DNA of 64,000 nucleotides, taken from an uncultured Methanobrevibacter sp. (GTDB lineage Archaea > Methanobacteriota > Methanobacteria > Methanobacteriales > Methanobacteriaceae). Below, piece by piece: positions 33,390 through 42,911 of this stretch; position 1 is the stretch's first letter, and the number at the start of each line of letters is the position of its first letter. The translations under genes were made by a program, and so were the position numbers. The notes under the pieces are model-generated. The model saw only the letters and a list, made by a program, of their open reading frames with translations. It did not search any database and was not told where the DNA came from. Where the stretch lies: assembly GCF_900314695.1 (NCBI RefSeq), contig NZ_OMWD01000004.1, positions 21,820 to 85,819 of the forward strand, in the 5' to 3' direction.

Positions 33390-34283
33390 TTAAATTAAAT
33401 TAGAATCTTTTAATGCTTTTTTAAGTTGTTCTAAATTTTCATCTTTCATGTCGACTAACGGCAATCTTAAAGGACCAGAAGGAAGACCCATAAGATTCAT
33501 TGCGGTTTTTACAGGCACTGGATTACTTTCTATGAAAAGAGTTCTGATTAATTCAACCATTTCATAGTGAAGTTCCATTGCTCTTGTGTAATCATCATTT
33601 AAGATGCTGTCAACCATCAAAACCATTCTTTTTGCATCAATATTAGCTGATGCACTAATAACACCTGTTCCACCTACAGCCATAATAGGCAATGTTAAGG
33701 AATCTTCACCGGAAAGTATGTTGAAGTCGTCTTCAAGACCTTCATGTTGAAGTGCTCTGTAGATATCGGATATTTTGTCAACGCTTCCACTAGCTTCTTT
33801 AACAGCATCAATATAGTCAATTTTTGCAAGTTCAACAATAGTGTCAACAGTCATGTCAACACCAGTACGGGATGGAACATTGTAAGCAATAATAGGCAAT
33901 TCAGATTTTTCAGCCACATACCTATAATGTTCAATCAAAGCGTGTTGTTGTGGTTTGTTGTAGTATGGAGTTATTAATAAAGCTGCATCCGCTCCTGCAT
34001 CAGCAGCAAAATTAGTAAGATCAGCAGCTTCATATGTAGAATTACTTCCAGTTCCAGCGACTGTTTCTACTCTACCATCAACTTCATCAACTAAAATTTC
34101 AATGATTTTTTTGTGTTCTTCATGGTCAATTGTAGCTGATTCACCAGTAGTTCCAGCTCCAACCAAACCATTTACTCCTTGATCAATCAAATAGTTTATA
34201 TTTGACCTGAAACCTTCTTCATCAATCTGTTCGTTTTTATCGAATGGAGTAACCATTGCAACATATGTACCTTCAAATCTCAT
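33390..34283 (-). CDS. dapA: 4-hydroxy-tetrahydrodipicolinate synthase
   Basis: Condenses pyruvate with aspartate semialdehyde. The 297-residue TIM-barrel protein shows GTTGESATID, the YNVPSRTGVD motif with the catalytic Tyr, and the Schiff-base Lys in AVKEASGS. Its ATG overlaps the lysC stop by four bases, so it is coupled to lysC. Confidence 0.97.
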   Translation of the reverse strand: MRFEGTYVAMVTPFDKNEQIDEEGFRSNINYLIDQGVNGLVGAGTTGESATIDHEEHKKIIEILVDEVDGRVETVAGTGSNSTYEAADLTNFAADAGADAALLITPYYNKPQQHALIEHYRYVAEKSELPIIAYNVPSRTGVDMTVDTIVELAKIDYIDAVKEASGSVDKISDIYRALQHEGLEDDFNILSGEDSLTLPIMAVGGTGVISASANIDAKRMVLMVDSILNDDYTRAMELHYEMVELIRTLFIESNPVPVKTAMNLMGLPSGPLRLPLVDMKDENLEQLKKALKDSNLI

Positions 34284-35500
34284 TTTAAAACCTCATTAAT
34301 TAAGTCACGTGCTTTTTCACCATCTTTCCAATCAACAAATAAGACAATTGCAGTCTGTGATGAAATAATTTCAACAATATTAATATCATTTTTCCTTAAC
34401 GGTTCAGTAATGTCAGATATAATACCTGGTTTTTCAATAATATCCGGACTGACAAATGTAATCATTGCAGTATCACTTCCCAATGACAATGAACTTAAAA
34501 CATCAGTCTCTACAACAAATTGGTGCAATAAATGATATGCCTTATTGGAATCTGCTTTATCAACAAAAGTGGACATTGAATTTTGAGCTGCGGAAATGCC
34601 GAAAATATTTATCTTTTCTTTAGCAAGACATCCACTTAATCCAGCGAATAATCCGCTTTTTTTAAGCATAGCTTCACCAACAACAGCAATAAGAGAAATA
34701 GGATTTTTATAAAGTGATACTCCTTTTAATACATCATCACTATGCGGACCAATAATTCGTGTACCTTTTGAAGACAAGTCTCCGTGTTCAAAATTGATTA
34801 TCTTTGCACTAATTACAGGGTCCTTATATGTTAATGCGCGAGGATGCAACACTTGTGCACCATGGGTAGCCAAATCCCTCATTTCTTCAACTGTAATTTC
34901 ATCCAACAGTTTAGCACTTTCAATTTTATTCGGATCAGTAGACATTACACCTTCAACATCAGTAACAATGACTACTTCACTAGCATCTAAACAATGTCCA
35001 ATTAAAAATGCAGAAACATCACTACCTCCTCTTCCTAGAGTAGTAATTTCACCGCGAGGGCCTTTACCTAAAAATCCGCAGATAACAGGTATGATGCCTT
35101 GATTAAGAAGAGTTTTAATTCCTTGCATTTTAACATCAGTAGATTTAAAATCAATTTTTGCTTCTAAAGGATCAGAATCAGTTATTACTGGCCATAAATC
35201 ATTATAAGGGTCAATATATTCTGATTTGACACCTAATGATTCAACAGCTGCAGAGAATAATCTTGCACTAGTTAATTCACCCATAGCTACAATTTCTGCT
35301 CTTTGCCTATCAGTCAAACCTTCACCTACGGCCTCATCAGACAAACCAATAAGGTCATCAGTAGATTTATTAACTGCAGAAACTACAACTACAATTTGAT
35401 TCCCTTTCATATATTCATTGACAACAGACTGTGCTGCCTTTTTAATTCTGGAACCATCACCAACCGAGGTTCCTCCAAATTTTGCTACTAACAAATCCAT
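34280..35500 (-). CDS. lysC: aspartate kinase
   Basis: Phosphorylates aspartate, the entry to lysine and threonine synthesis. The 406-residue protein has VAKFGGTSVGDGSR at the start, a FLGKGPRGEITTLGRGGSD segment for the active site, and two C-terminal ACT domains, so feedback inhibition is likely. The ATG at 35498-35500 follows TAGGTGAAA; the longer frame begins with a GTG inside that site. First gene of lysC-dapA-dapB-asd. The 217-base gap upstream holds an AT-rich promoter region, and I see no riboswitch. Confidence 0.96.
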   Translation of the reverse strand: MDLLVAKFGGTSVGDGSRIKKAAQSVVNEYMKGNQIVVVVSAVNKSTDDLIGLSDEAVGEGLTDRQRAEIVAMGELTSARLFSAAVESLGVKSEYIDPYNDLWPVITDSDPLEAKIDFKSTDVKMQGIKTLLNQGIIPVICGFLGKGPRGEITTLGRGGSDVSAFLIGHCLDASEVVIVTDVEGVMSTDPNKIESAKLLDEITVEEMRDLATHGAQVLHPRALTYKDPVISAKIINFEHGDLSSKGTRIIGPHSDDVLKGVSLYKNPISLIAVVGEAMLKKSGLFAGLSGCLAKEKINIFGISAAQNSMSTFVDKADSNKAYHLLHQFVVETDVLSSLSLGSDTAMITFVSPDIIEKPGIISDITEPLRKNDINIVEIISSQTAIVLFVDWKDGEKARDLINEVLK

Positions 35501-35717
35501 TAATTTCACCTATTTTTCTTAAAGTTCATTGAAATTAAGTAAATAATTATACATTAGTATTTATATTTAATCATATTAATAAACTTTATACTTAAACAAC
35601 TTGCAGATAGAATAAAATATTGAAAGAAATGTTTAAAAAAAAATTAATAATTTATAAAAATTTTATACAATTAAAAATAATTAAAAAAAAAAGAGAAGAA
35701 AAAAATATGTAAAAAGT

Positions 35718-35915
35718 CTATTCTTGAGTTTGTTCTAACCTTACAAGTCTTGTTACATATCCAGCAATTTTATTTCTTAAATGTTTAGTACTTACAGTGG
35801 AGTATTCTTGTACTAATTTTTTGTTTTCTTCAAAATCAGTAGTGAAAACACCTTTATGAGTTTCAATAAGTTCTTTTGCTAAACGTTTAACAAATGAAGT
35901 TCTAATATTTCCCAT
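35718..35915 (-). CDS. rps17e: ribosomal protein eS17
   Basis: A 65-residue small-subunit ribosomal protein: MGNIRTSFVKRLAKEL, then LRNKIAGYVTRLVRLEQ. The ATG at 35913-35915 has AAGGAGG seven bases upstream and is chosen over an ATG two codons earlier that lies too close to that site. It overlaps the end of aroQ by 14 bases. Confidence 0.95.
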   Translation of the reverse strand: MGNIRTSFVKRLAKELIETHKGVFTTDFEENKKLVQEYSTVSTKHLRNKIAGYVTRLVRLEQTQE

Positions 35916-36240
35916 CAACATTCCTCCTTAAAATTTTATTTTGCTCAATCTTACTTAATTTAGTCAGCATATCAATGATTTGATCAATAATATCCGCATC
36001 AAGACCCTTTTCTTCAGATAATTTTCTAATCTTTTTATGTATTGCCTTTTCCCGAGATTCATCATAAATGGGAATGCCTAAAAAATCTTTAGCAAGGACA
36101 ATATCCTTTGCAAGAGAAGTTCTCTGAGAAATTAAGTCCATCAACTCATTATCAATTTCATCAATGTGATTTCTAGACTTTTCAAGAAGTATTTCAGCTT
36201 CTTCTTTATTATTAAAGGATTTTATTTTATCTTCAGTCAA
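35902..36240 (-). CDS. aroQ: chorismate mutase, AroQ type
   Basis: Converts chorismate to prephenate for phenylalanine and tyrosine. The 112-residue helical protein has SRNHIDEIDNELMDLISQRTS and LAKDIVLAKDFLGIPIYDESRE, the standard AroQ motifs. I place the start at a TTG (36238-36240) five bases after GGTGAT. The longer frame would begin with an Ile-rich stretch and lacks a ribosome site. It is coupled to rps17e by overlap, and aroK is upstream. Confidence 0.9.
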   Translation of the reverse strand: MTEDKIKSFNNKEEAEILLEKSRNHIDEIDNELMDLISQRTSLAKDIVLAKDFLGIPIYDESREKAIHKKIRKLSEEKGLDADIIDQIIDMLTKLSKIEQNKILRRNVDGKY

Positions 36241-36342
36241 AAAATCACCATTTTTGATAATAATGATAATAATATAATTTATTATTATCATAGTATATAA
36301 ACTATATGATTAATAGAAAAATTAGTAAAAATGAAATCAAAT

Positions 36343-37209
36343 TTAAATTTCAATACATCCATCATTGTCTACTTTAGTTCTGATAACGTTTCCTTCGTAT
36401 TTGCCCCAGGATTCTTCAACATCATCAATGACATCATTATCTACAACAGCAACAAATGACGAACCGGTTCCAGATAATCCAGAAGCAATTGCGCCTGCTT
36501 CCAGCGCATCAATTGCAATAGTAGCATCAAATCCCAAAGTTGCAGAATAAATCAGCCCGTTTAAAGTAAGGGCCTTAAAGTATTCTTTTTGCTTTGCAAA
36601 TCCAAAAGCAGTTTCAACCAAAGGAGATAACAACTTCATCCTTGCAGGATTTGAGTCACCAGATTTTGAATAAAAATTAGGCATATAAACCAAAATTGGA
36701 TAATCTTCCATTTTTTCATTTATGATAAACTCCCTATTTTTATTATCCGTTACAACAACACCACCAAAATAGGATGCAGTTGCATCATCAAAAGAACCAG
36801 TGATTGTAACTCCAGCATCAAGGGATGCATCAATAGCCATATTTATAATTTCCAAATCATCAAGTGGTTTCAAATCAAATTCATCACAAATAACCAAAGA
36901 AGTAGCCTTAACAATAGCATTTGATGAAGCGCTACTGCTTGAAAGACCAGATGCCATCGGTAAATTTGACTTAGTTTTTATATCAATCCCAAATTCATCT
37001 TTATTGATATTATAATAATCAAAAACCTTTTCAACACACAATTCCATCAGAAAAGTGTCTGCACCAACATCATTGGAGCAATTAATTGAATCAGACAACG
37101 TTTTAGCTTCACATATAATATCCAACCCTATGCCAAATGCCGAACCAAAACCTGTGGCAATTGCATTAATTATTGTGGCAGAACCTGGAGATCTAACTAT
37201 TTTCTTCAT
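36343..37209 (-). CDS. aroK: archaeal shikimate kinase (GHMP family)
   Basis: Phosphorylates shikimate. Archaea use a GHMP-type kinase unrelated to bacterial AroK. The 288-residue protein begins KKIVRSPGSATIINAIATGFGSAFGIGLD and has the ATP-binding LPMASGLSSSSASSNAI (about residues 86-102) and the C-terminal SGLSGTGSSFVAVV. Its ATG overlaps the glycosyltransferase stop by four bases. Confidence 0.94.
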   Translation of the reverse strand: MKKIVRSPGSATIINAIATGFGSAFGIGLDIICEAKTLSDSINCSNDVGADTFLMELCVEKVFDYYNINKDEFGIDIKTKSNLPMASGLSSSSASSNAIVKATSLVICDEFDLKPLDDLEIINMAIDASLDAGVTITGSFDDATASYFGGVVVTDNKNREFIINEKMEDYPILVYMPNFYSKSGDSNPARMKLLSPLVETAFGFAKQKEYFKALTLNGLIYSATLGFDATIAIDALEAGAIASGLSGTGSSFVAVVDNDVIDDVEESWGKYEGNVIRTKVDNDGCIEI

Positions 37210-38291
37210 TCATAAACCTCATCGTAAGGAATTGTCATTGTTGAAAAATCCATTGCCCTATTACGTGCATTTAAAGATAGCATATACCTGAAATCATTGT
37301 CATTAATCATTTTATCAATTGCACGTGCGATGGAAGATATCTTATTCGGGTCCACCAATAAACCTACATCATCAGTTATTATTTCAGTTATTCCTCCAAC
37401 ATTACTACCAATGACCGGTTTTCCACAAGCTAACGCTTCAATTAAAACTAAACCAAAACTTTCAGAAAAGGAAGGTAAAATCAAAACATCACAGCTCGGA
37501 ATGATATTTTCAACATCATTTCTGGCTCCAGTAAATATTACATCACGAATGTTTTCCTCTTCAACTTTCTTTTTAAGTTTTTTAAATAGCGGACCATCCC
37601 CAACGATGACCAAATAATAGTCGCTGCTAGCTATCTTTTTAGCTTCCAAAATGGAATCAACATTTTTCCTTTTAATTAAATTACCTACAAAAAGAACAAT
37701 CGGCTTATCTTCTAACCTATATTCCTTTTTAAATGAATCATTAACATCATTTGAAAATTTATTAACATCAACAGCGTTCCAAGATAATCTTGTTTTGTTT
37801 GAAATGCCCTTAACACCTGTAGCGATGATTTCATGTCTTAATGCATTGCTTACAGCCAGAACAACATCTGCACCTTTTAACACTTTTTTAATTGTTGATC
37901 TCATTAGCGGCTGTTTTTTATATACTTCAAACATGTCTGACCCGTGAGCGGTTACATAAGTCTTTATTCCATGCTCATTTCCAACTTCAACAGCGGCAGC
38001 CCCTGCAGGGAACAGGTAATGACCATGAATAATATCAATGTTTTCCCTTTCAAGAAGCTCTGTCAATGCCTTTTTAGCATTCTTTTTAAACATCAAACCC
38101 CGAACACCCGGAATATTAAGTCCTCTGGTACCAATGACATGTATTCCATCAATATCCTGAATGTTTTTGTGAGGATATGTAATTACATAGACTTCATGTC
38201 CTTGCATTACAAGTTCTTTTGATAATGTATGAATATGAACACCTACACCACCGACATGAGGTGGAAACTGACCAACCATCGCTATTTTCAT
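37206..38291 (-). CDS. GT4-type glycosyltransferase
   Basis: A 361-residue GT-B-fold glycosyltransferase. The N-terminal domain begins MKIAMVGQFPPHVGGVGVHI, and the C-terminal domain has FVGNLIKRKNVDSIL and the donor-binding E-x7-E region (PSFSESFGLVLIEALACGKPV). It probably transfers a sugar to a lipid or surface glycan; donor and acceptor cannot be told. The pairing with aroK by four-base overlap is probably only operonic. Confidence 0.9.
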   Translation of the reverse strand: MKIAMVGQFPPHVGGVGVHIHTLSKELVMQGHEVYVITYPHKNIQDIDGIHVIGTRGLNIPGVRGLMFKKNAKKALTELLERENIDIIHGHYLFPAGAAAVEVGNEHGIKTYVTAHGSDMFEVYKKQPLMRSTIKKVLKGADVVLAVSNALRHEIIATGVKGISNKTRLSWNAVDVNKFSNDVNDSFKKEYRLEDKPIVLFVGNLIKRKNVDSILEAKKIASSDYYLVIVGDGPLFKKLKKKVEEENIRDVIFTGARNDVENIIPSCDVLILPSFSESFGLVLIEALACGKPVIGSNVGGITEIITDDVGLLVDPNKISSIARAIDKMINDNDFRYMLSLNARNRAMDFSTMTIPYDEVYE

Positions 38292-38540
38292 AAAAAATTA
38301 ACTCCATCAATTGTAATATTATCTATTAAAATTATTGTTTAAATAAATATCCAAAAATCAGTAATAAAAAAAAGTCAAATTTAATGTCTTATTGCAGAGA
38401 AAAAATCCCTACAATATTCCCTATTAGACATTAAAATTTTAATCAATTTGGTTTCCCAAAAGAGGCTTACTTTAAAAGTAATTCTCTTGTATAATTCTAT
38501 TGTTAGAATATTATATAAATTTAACTATTTTTTTAATATT

Positions 38541-38636
38541 GGTAATTAAACAGTTTCCATCTAGGGAAAAGACCTCACGAAAACTAAGTTTTCAAAGCCC
38601 ATCATTGAATTGTTTATATTTAATTACCTAGAGATG
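38541..38636 (-). ncRNA. structured RNA element downstream of the mini-ORFs
   Basis: GGTAATTAAA (38541-38550) and TTTAATTACC (38619-38628) form a perfect 10-bp outer stem. It encloses GAAAAC-TAA-GTTTTC (38579-38593) and an AAAGACCTCA (38568-38577). That AAAGACCTCA is complementary to TGAGGTCTTT at 38874-38883. An alternative pairing of CATCTAGG (38558-38565) with CCTAGAGATG (38627-38636) would exclude the outer stem. This looks like a 3' region of a small transcript reading the minus strand, but no family is recognised. Confidence 0.35.
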
Positions 38637-38648
38637 AAATGTGAGTTA

Positions 38649-38744
38649 TTATTTTCTACATTCCCTTAGAATCATTAATGATTTAATAATTGATATGATA
38701 TTAAACCAATATGCCCCCATCAGGAATATACTTAACTCCACCAT
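38649..38744 (-). CDS. 31-residue hydrophobic mini-ORF with perfect ribosome site
   Basis: Encodes MVELSIFLMGAYWFNIISII followed by KSLMILRECRK, a likely single membrane helix with a basic tail. AAGGAGGTGAAA directly precedes the ATG, the best Shine-Dalgarno in the region. The site and start lie within the other mini-ORF (38701-38844) in a different frame, so translation of the first could control the second. Without homologues to compare it remains a candidate gene. Confidence 0.5.
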   Translation of the reverse strand: MVELSIFLMGAYWFNIISIIKSLMILRECRK

Positions 38745-38844
38745 TTTCACCTCCTTGGGAAACATAGAAAAGAACATCAATGCAGCATAGGGAAAAAACT
38801 GAACTGATAGCAAAATAAACATTACTTAAAAATAATAATTTCAT
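38701..38844 (-). CDS. 47-residue mini-ORF with hydrophobic N-terminus
   Basis: Encodes MKLLFLSNVYFAISSVFSLC, then a short hydrophobic stretch and a Gly-rich tail (SQGGENGGVKYIPDGGILV). GGGAGG lies nine bases before the ATG. It overlaps the 31-residue frame in another phase. It could be a secreted or membrane peptide or a leader for the second frame. No family recognised. Confidence 0.5.
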   Translation of the reverse strand: MKLLFLSNVYFAISSVFSLCCIDVLFYVSQGGENGGVKYIPDGGILV

Positions 38845-39287
38845 GTTTATCAACCTCCCAAATCGATTAAAAATGAGGTCTTTACTTGAAATATATTGTT
38901 TAAATTTTATTTAAAGCTTGTTAAAGACATTTAGGAAAATTGGGGTCATTTTGTAAAATTGTAGTCAAAAAACATGATATATAAAGGTTTTGGTAATGAT
39001 TAAAACCGGAATAACAGAAATTTATCTGCATTATAAGATACGGCTTCGGTAATGTTAAACCCATCACGGCAAGAGAATTATCCATTCAAAATAGGTGTTG
39101 AAATTCCTGCACATTATACTTTAAAATCAAATCACCATCTAAAATAGCAACCATTAATGTTAAAATCAAGTAATTAAATCAAATGAAAAAAAAATAACAT
39201 CTTCATTTATATAAAATTCACAACAAATACTAATCGAACATTATCTATTGAAATATGGTGCTTAAAATTGAAAATTGGGACAAAAAA
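38845..39287. other. non-coding stretch with possible gene remnant
   Basis: No credible gene. TGAGGTCTTT at 38874-38883 is the partner of the inverted copy at 38568-38577. Around 39051-39150 a 30-codon open stretch reading MLNPSRQENYPFKIGVEIPA looks protein-like but has no ribosome site and no stop-free extension; it may be a relic of a decayed gene. Confidence 0.3.
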
Positions 39288-40376
39288 TTATTTGTTAGTG
39301 ATAAATTTATAATTACTGTTTAAATAATTTCCTTCCATATCAACAAGAATAACATTCAAATCCAAATCAAAACGTTGCATACATCTATCACGGATTGCTT
39401 GGGCAATGCTGTTTGAAACTTCAACTGAAAGATGTATTTCATTCAAAATATCCATCATATCATCAGTTGTTTTGGAATCATATAACCTTTGAAGAGATTC
39501 ATTATCCGCTCCGCAAAGAGCAGCATGAGTAACCATCACCTCACGCCTGCCATCTGCAACTGCGTGTTTTGTATCGAATATTCCTCCGGCAACTTTGATT
39601 AACTTGCCAATGTGTCCAAAGTAAGTGAATTTATTAATTCCTCTTTTTTCAGCTTCTTCAAACATGAACCCTACAAAATTGCCTGTTTGGACAATTTGCT
39701 CTTTACCAACATTTAACTGTTTTAAGGCTAATTTTTCACCGATATTTCCAGGAACAAAAATCAAATCATCAATATTGGATGCCAAAGCCACGTCAATTTG
39801 GGTGACTATTGAATTTTTATATGCTTCACTGGACATTGATCTTGCAATTCCAGTTGTTCCAAGAACAGATATTCCCCCAACAATACCCAATTTAGGATTC
39901 ATTGTTTTTTTAGCTATTTTTTCACCTTCAGGAATGGAAATTGTAACTTTAGCAACCTTACCTTCAGGAATCCTATCTGTTAAATTTTCAATAATCATTT
40001 TGCGGGGAACAGGATTTATGGCATACTCGCCAACAGGTATCTGAAGGCCAGGTTTTGTGATTATACCAACACCTTCACCACCCGTTATAATGACATTTGA
40101 TGATTCATCAATTTTATCAATTAATTCGACAGTAGAAACGATTGCCATATCCACAGTAACATCAGGATCATTATATGGATTTTTATGAGCTGTCGCATAA
40201 GCTTTAAAAGAAGAAATTCGTTTACATTCATCAATGATTATATCCAATGTCTTTTTAGGAGTTTCGACTTTAACACAAGCAATATCTTCATCATCTAAAA
40301 GAATATCCAGTGCCGCTAAAGAACATGCCGTAGCTACCGTACCTGTTGTAACTCCAGTATAATTATCATTGGTCAT
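39288..40376 (-). CDS. cbiD: cobalt-precorrin-5B C1-methyltransferase
   Basis: Methylates C1 of the corrin ring in anaerobic cobamide synthesis; cobamides are needed by the methyltransferase Mtr. The 362-residue protein starts MTNDNYTGVTTGTVATACSL and has GGEGVGIITKPGL, VGGISVLGTTGIARSMS and a late HIGKLIKVAGGIFDTKH. The length is standard. The ATG at 40374-40376 has no Shine-Dalgarno. The thioredoxin-like gene lies 32 bases upstream on the same strand. Confidence 0.94.
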   Translation of the reverse strand: MTNDNYTGVTTGTVATACSLAALDILLDDEDIACVKVETPKKTLDIIIDECKRISSFKAYATAHKNPYNDPDVTVDMAIVSTVELIDKIDESSNVIITGGEGVGIITKPGLQIPVGEYAINPVPRKMIIENLTDRIPEGKVAKVTISIPEGEKIAKKTMNPKLGIVGGISVLGTTGIARSMSSEAYKNSIVTQIDVALASNIDDLIFVPGNIGEKLALKQLNVGKEQIVQTGNFVGFMFEEAEKRGINKFTYFGHIGKLIKVAGGIFDTKHAVADGRREVMVTHAALCGADNESLQRLYDSKTTDDMMDILNEIHLSVEVSNSIAQAIRDRCMQRFDLDLNVILVDMEGNYLNSNYKFITNK

Positions 40377-40408
40377 TTTTAACAAAAAAAGAATAAAAAA
40401 GAGAGAAT

Positions 40409-40669
40409 CTATAATGATTCAAGTTTTTCTATAAGTTCTGCATCAGTTGGAGCGCCAACAAAAGCAACTTCACCATCTATAACAATAGTAGGCACTGCCA
40501 TAATCTGATAGTCAATAGCTCTTTGTCTGATTTCTTCACTTTCATCTATTTTAAGAACTTCCACCTCAATTGCATCGCCTAATTTATCTTTAGCTACACT
40601 AGCAGCGTCGATTGCTGCAGGACAATGTGGACAGGAATTTGTTGAAAATACTTCTACTTTTATAGCCAT
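40409..40669 (-). CDS. thioredoxin/glutaredoxin-like protein
   Basis: An 86-residue redox protein: VEVFSTNSCPHCPAAIDAA with the active-site CPHC, then the cis-Pro segment MAVPTIVIDGEVAFVGAP. It is close in size and sequence style to the small methanogen thioredoxin of MTH807 type. The ATG at 40667-40669 follows AAAGGAGTG. It is divergent from hel308. Confidence 0.92.
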   Translation of the reverse strand: MAIKVEVFSTNSCPHCPAAIDAASVAKDKLGDAIEVEVLKIDESEEIRQRAIDYQIMAVPTIVIDGEVAFVGAPTDAELIEKLESL

Positions 40670-40797
40670 TTTATACACTCCTTTTATTTAAGTTTATTTA
40701 AACCTAATTTATAATAAGTGATATATAACTGTTACCACCCCATTAGTTTTCAAATGCTCTCCAAATATTTATTATATAACAAAAAAATAATTAGTAA

Positions 40798-42879
40798 ATG
40801 ATTAAAATGAAAACTTTACCGACTGATATCAAAAAAATAATTAACAGCGCATATCCATATATTGAGGAATTCAATCCAGCACAAAAGGCAGTGATTGAAT
40901 CCGGATATTTAGATGACAAATCAAACTATATCATTTGTATTCCAACAGCAAGTGGAAAGACAGTTTTAGGAGTTCTTCCCGCACTTAAAACAATACTTGA
41001 TGGTGGAAAGGCAGTATATGCCGCACCATTACTTTCAATACAAAACGAAAAAGTAAAAGAGTTTAAGGCATTTGAAGAGCATGGAATCAAGGTAGGAAAA
41101 CATCCATCAAGCGCAGAGTTATCAGTTATGGTTTTCGAATCATTCGATGCACTTACAAGGTTTTCATGGGATGCACTTAGAGATGTTGATACCTTAATCA
41201 TTGATGAATTTCACATGATTGGCGAATACAGCAGAGGTCCGACACTTGAAGCTGCCATCACACGTGCAAAAATAATCAATCCAGGCATGAGAATAATTGC
41301 CCTTTCAGCTACCCTGAGAAATATAGAAGAAATTGAAGGATGGCTTGAAGGAACCTGCGTTGAGCATGACTACAGACCTGTTCCACTACACAAGGAAGTT
41401 CTGGATGCAGAGATGTTCAATACTAAAAATAAGAATGATGTGGTCGTTAAAGTTATTGAAAAAGCTATCAAAGACAAATCCCAAGCGCTGGCTTTTGTAT
41501 CAACAAGAAGATTTACTGAAAGTTTGGCGACTTACGTTTCAGGAAAGATAAATAAAAAAATAAATGTGGAACAGAGAAAAAGGTTTAAAGAAGTTTCTGA
41601 AAAGTTATTGGAAGTTCCCAAGAAAAAGGGCTCACTTCCAACAAGCACATGCCTTAAATTAGCAGAAGTTGCTGAAAAAGGTGTTGCATTCCACCATGCA
41701 GGGCTTTTCAATGAACAAAAGGAAATTATTGAAGACGAATTTAGAAACGGAAACATTTTAATGATTACTGCCACTCCAAGTTTAATGTATGGAGTTAATT
41801 TACCATCAAAATCTGTCGTTATTAGAGACCATACCCGCTGGACCAGCAATGGACCGCAGCCGATTCCTGTTTTTGACTATGAACAAATGTCCGGAAGGGC
41901 TGGAAGACCACAATACGATGATGTGGGTTACTCTTATCTTATTGCAAAAACAATGGATGAAGCTTTGAACTTGGAAGAGTTTTACATTGAAGGAGATATC
42001 GAACTGACCAATTCCAAATTAGTTGACAATAAAGATGCAATTTACAGACAAATTATTGCACAGATAGCATCATCACTTTCAAAAAATCTAGATGACTTAA
42101 CAGACTTCTTTGGAAAGACACTTTACGGATACCAAATGAGCAATAACCCTTCAATGGCATTGTTTGCTGAAGACAGCTTAAAATATGAACTTGAAACTGC
42201 ACTGCAATTTTTGCTTCAAAATGGAATAATCAGAGCAACCCCAGAAGGGCTTAAAACAACTGAATTCGGTAATTTGATAGCCAAATCCAATTATACTGTT
42301 GAAACTGCAGTTAAAATTAAGGAATACATCTCAGGAATGAACGAATTCAATACCGATGAATTCATTTATGCCATGTCTGAAACACCAGACATGCCTCTGA
42401 TTTCATTTAAAGGAAGAAAATCAAAAGATCCAGTGCGTGAAAAACTATCAGAATCAGGATTATTTGCAGTGGACATTGGAAACCCAGAAGCTACAACCGT
42501 TTCTCTAATTGAATGGATTAATGAAAGAAGCGAATATGACATAGAAAACAAATATAATGTCTACTCCGCTTCAACAAGAAGATCTGCTTATGAGGCTTCA
42601 AGACTTGTAATATTTGCCAAAAAGACTTCAGAAGTCTTAGGAGATTACACATACCTAAAAGACTTTGATTTCTTATCCGCAAGATTGTATTACGGAGTCA
42701 AAGAAGACATTATACCATTGGTTGTCGGAGTCAAACGTCTCGGAAGAAAAAGAGCTAGAAATGTAGTTGAAATATTTGGAAATGATTTGACATCCGTTTC
42801 CGAAAGTGAATTGCAAAAAATAGAAGGGATTGGCCCTAAATTAGCTTCAAAAATTAGATTATTTGTTGAAAATAATTAA
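40798..42879 (+). CDS. hel308: Hel308-type DNA helicase
   Basis: Superfamily 2 helicase acting at stalled replication forks. The 693-residue protein has motif I IPTASGKT, motif II IIDEFHMIGE, motif III ALSATLRN, AFVSTRR, motif VI MSGRAGRPQYD and a C-terminal helix-hairpin-helix part (IEGIGPKLASKIRLFVE). The length matches Hel308. Two starts three codons apart are possible (40798 or 40807). Thioredoxin-like protein, cbiD and hel308 cluster as their homologues do in Methanothermobacter. Confidence 0.94.
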   Translation: MIKMKTLPTDIKKIINSAYPYIEEFNPAQKAVIESGYLDDKSNYIICIPTASGKTVLGVLPALKTILDGGKAVYAAPLLSIQNEKVKEFKAFEEHGIKVGKHPSSAELSVMVFESFDALTRFSWDALRDVDTLIIDEFHMIGEYSRGPTLEAAITRAKIINPGMRIIALSATLRNIEEIEGWLEGTCVEHDYRPVPLHKEVLDAEMFNTKNKNDVVVKVIEKAIKDKSQALAFVSTRRFTESLATYVSGKINKKINVEQRKRFKEVSEKLLEVPKKKGSLPTSTCLKLAEVAEKGVAFHHAGLFNEQKEIIEDEFRNGNILMITATPSLMYGVNLPSKSVVIRDHTRWTSNGPQPIPVFDYEQMSGRAGRPQYDDVGYSYLIAKTMDEALNLEEFYIEGDIELTNSKLVDNKDAIYRQIIAQIASSLSKNLDDLTDFFGKTLYGYQMSNNPSMALFAEDSLKYELETALQFLLQNGIIRATPEGLKTTEFGNLIAKSNYTVETAVKIKEYISGMNEFNTDEFIYAMSETPDMPLISFKGRKSKDPVREKLSESGLFAVDIGNPEATTVSLIEWINERSEYDIENKYNVYSASTRRSAYEASRLVIFAKKTSEVLGDYTYLKDFDFLSARLYYGVKEDIIPLVVGVKRLGRKRARNVVEIFGNDLTSVSESELQKIEGIGPKLASKIRLFVENN

Positions 42880-42911
42880 AAAATAAAAAAATCGAGGAGA
42901 TTAACCTCCTC
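42878..42911 (-). terminator. terminator overlapping the DUF2098 gene stop
   Basis: On the minus strand GAGGAG-GTTAAT-CTCCTC is formed by the last codons and the stop, followed by GATTTTTTTATTTTTT. Confidence 0.65.

Noticed and set aside
38568..38883. The 10-base inverted copies flanking the mini-ORFs considered as ends of a transposable element
   Set aside because: No target-site duplication or transposase is seen; pairing within one transcript explains them as well.
39051..39150. 30-codon frame with protein-like residues
   Set aside because: No ribosome site, no homologue recognised; listed only as a possible relic within the non-coding stretch.
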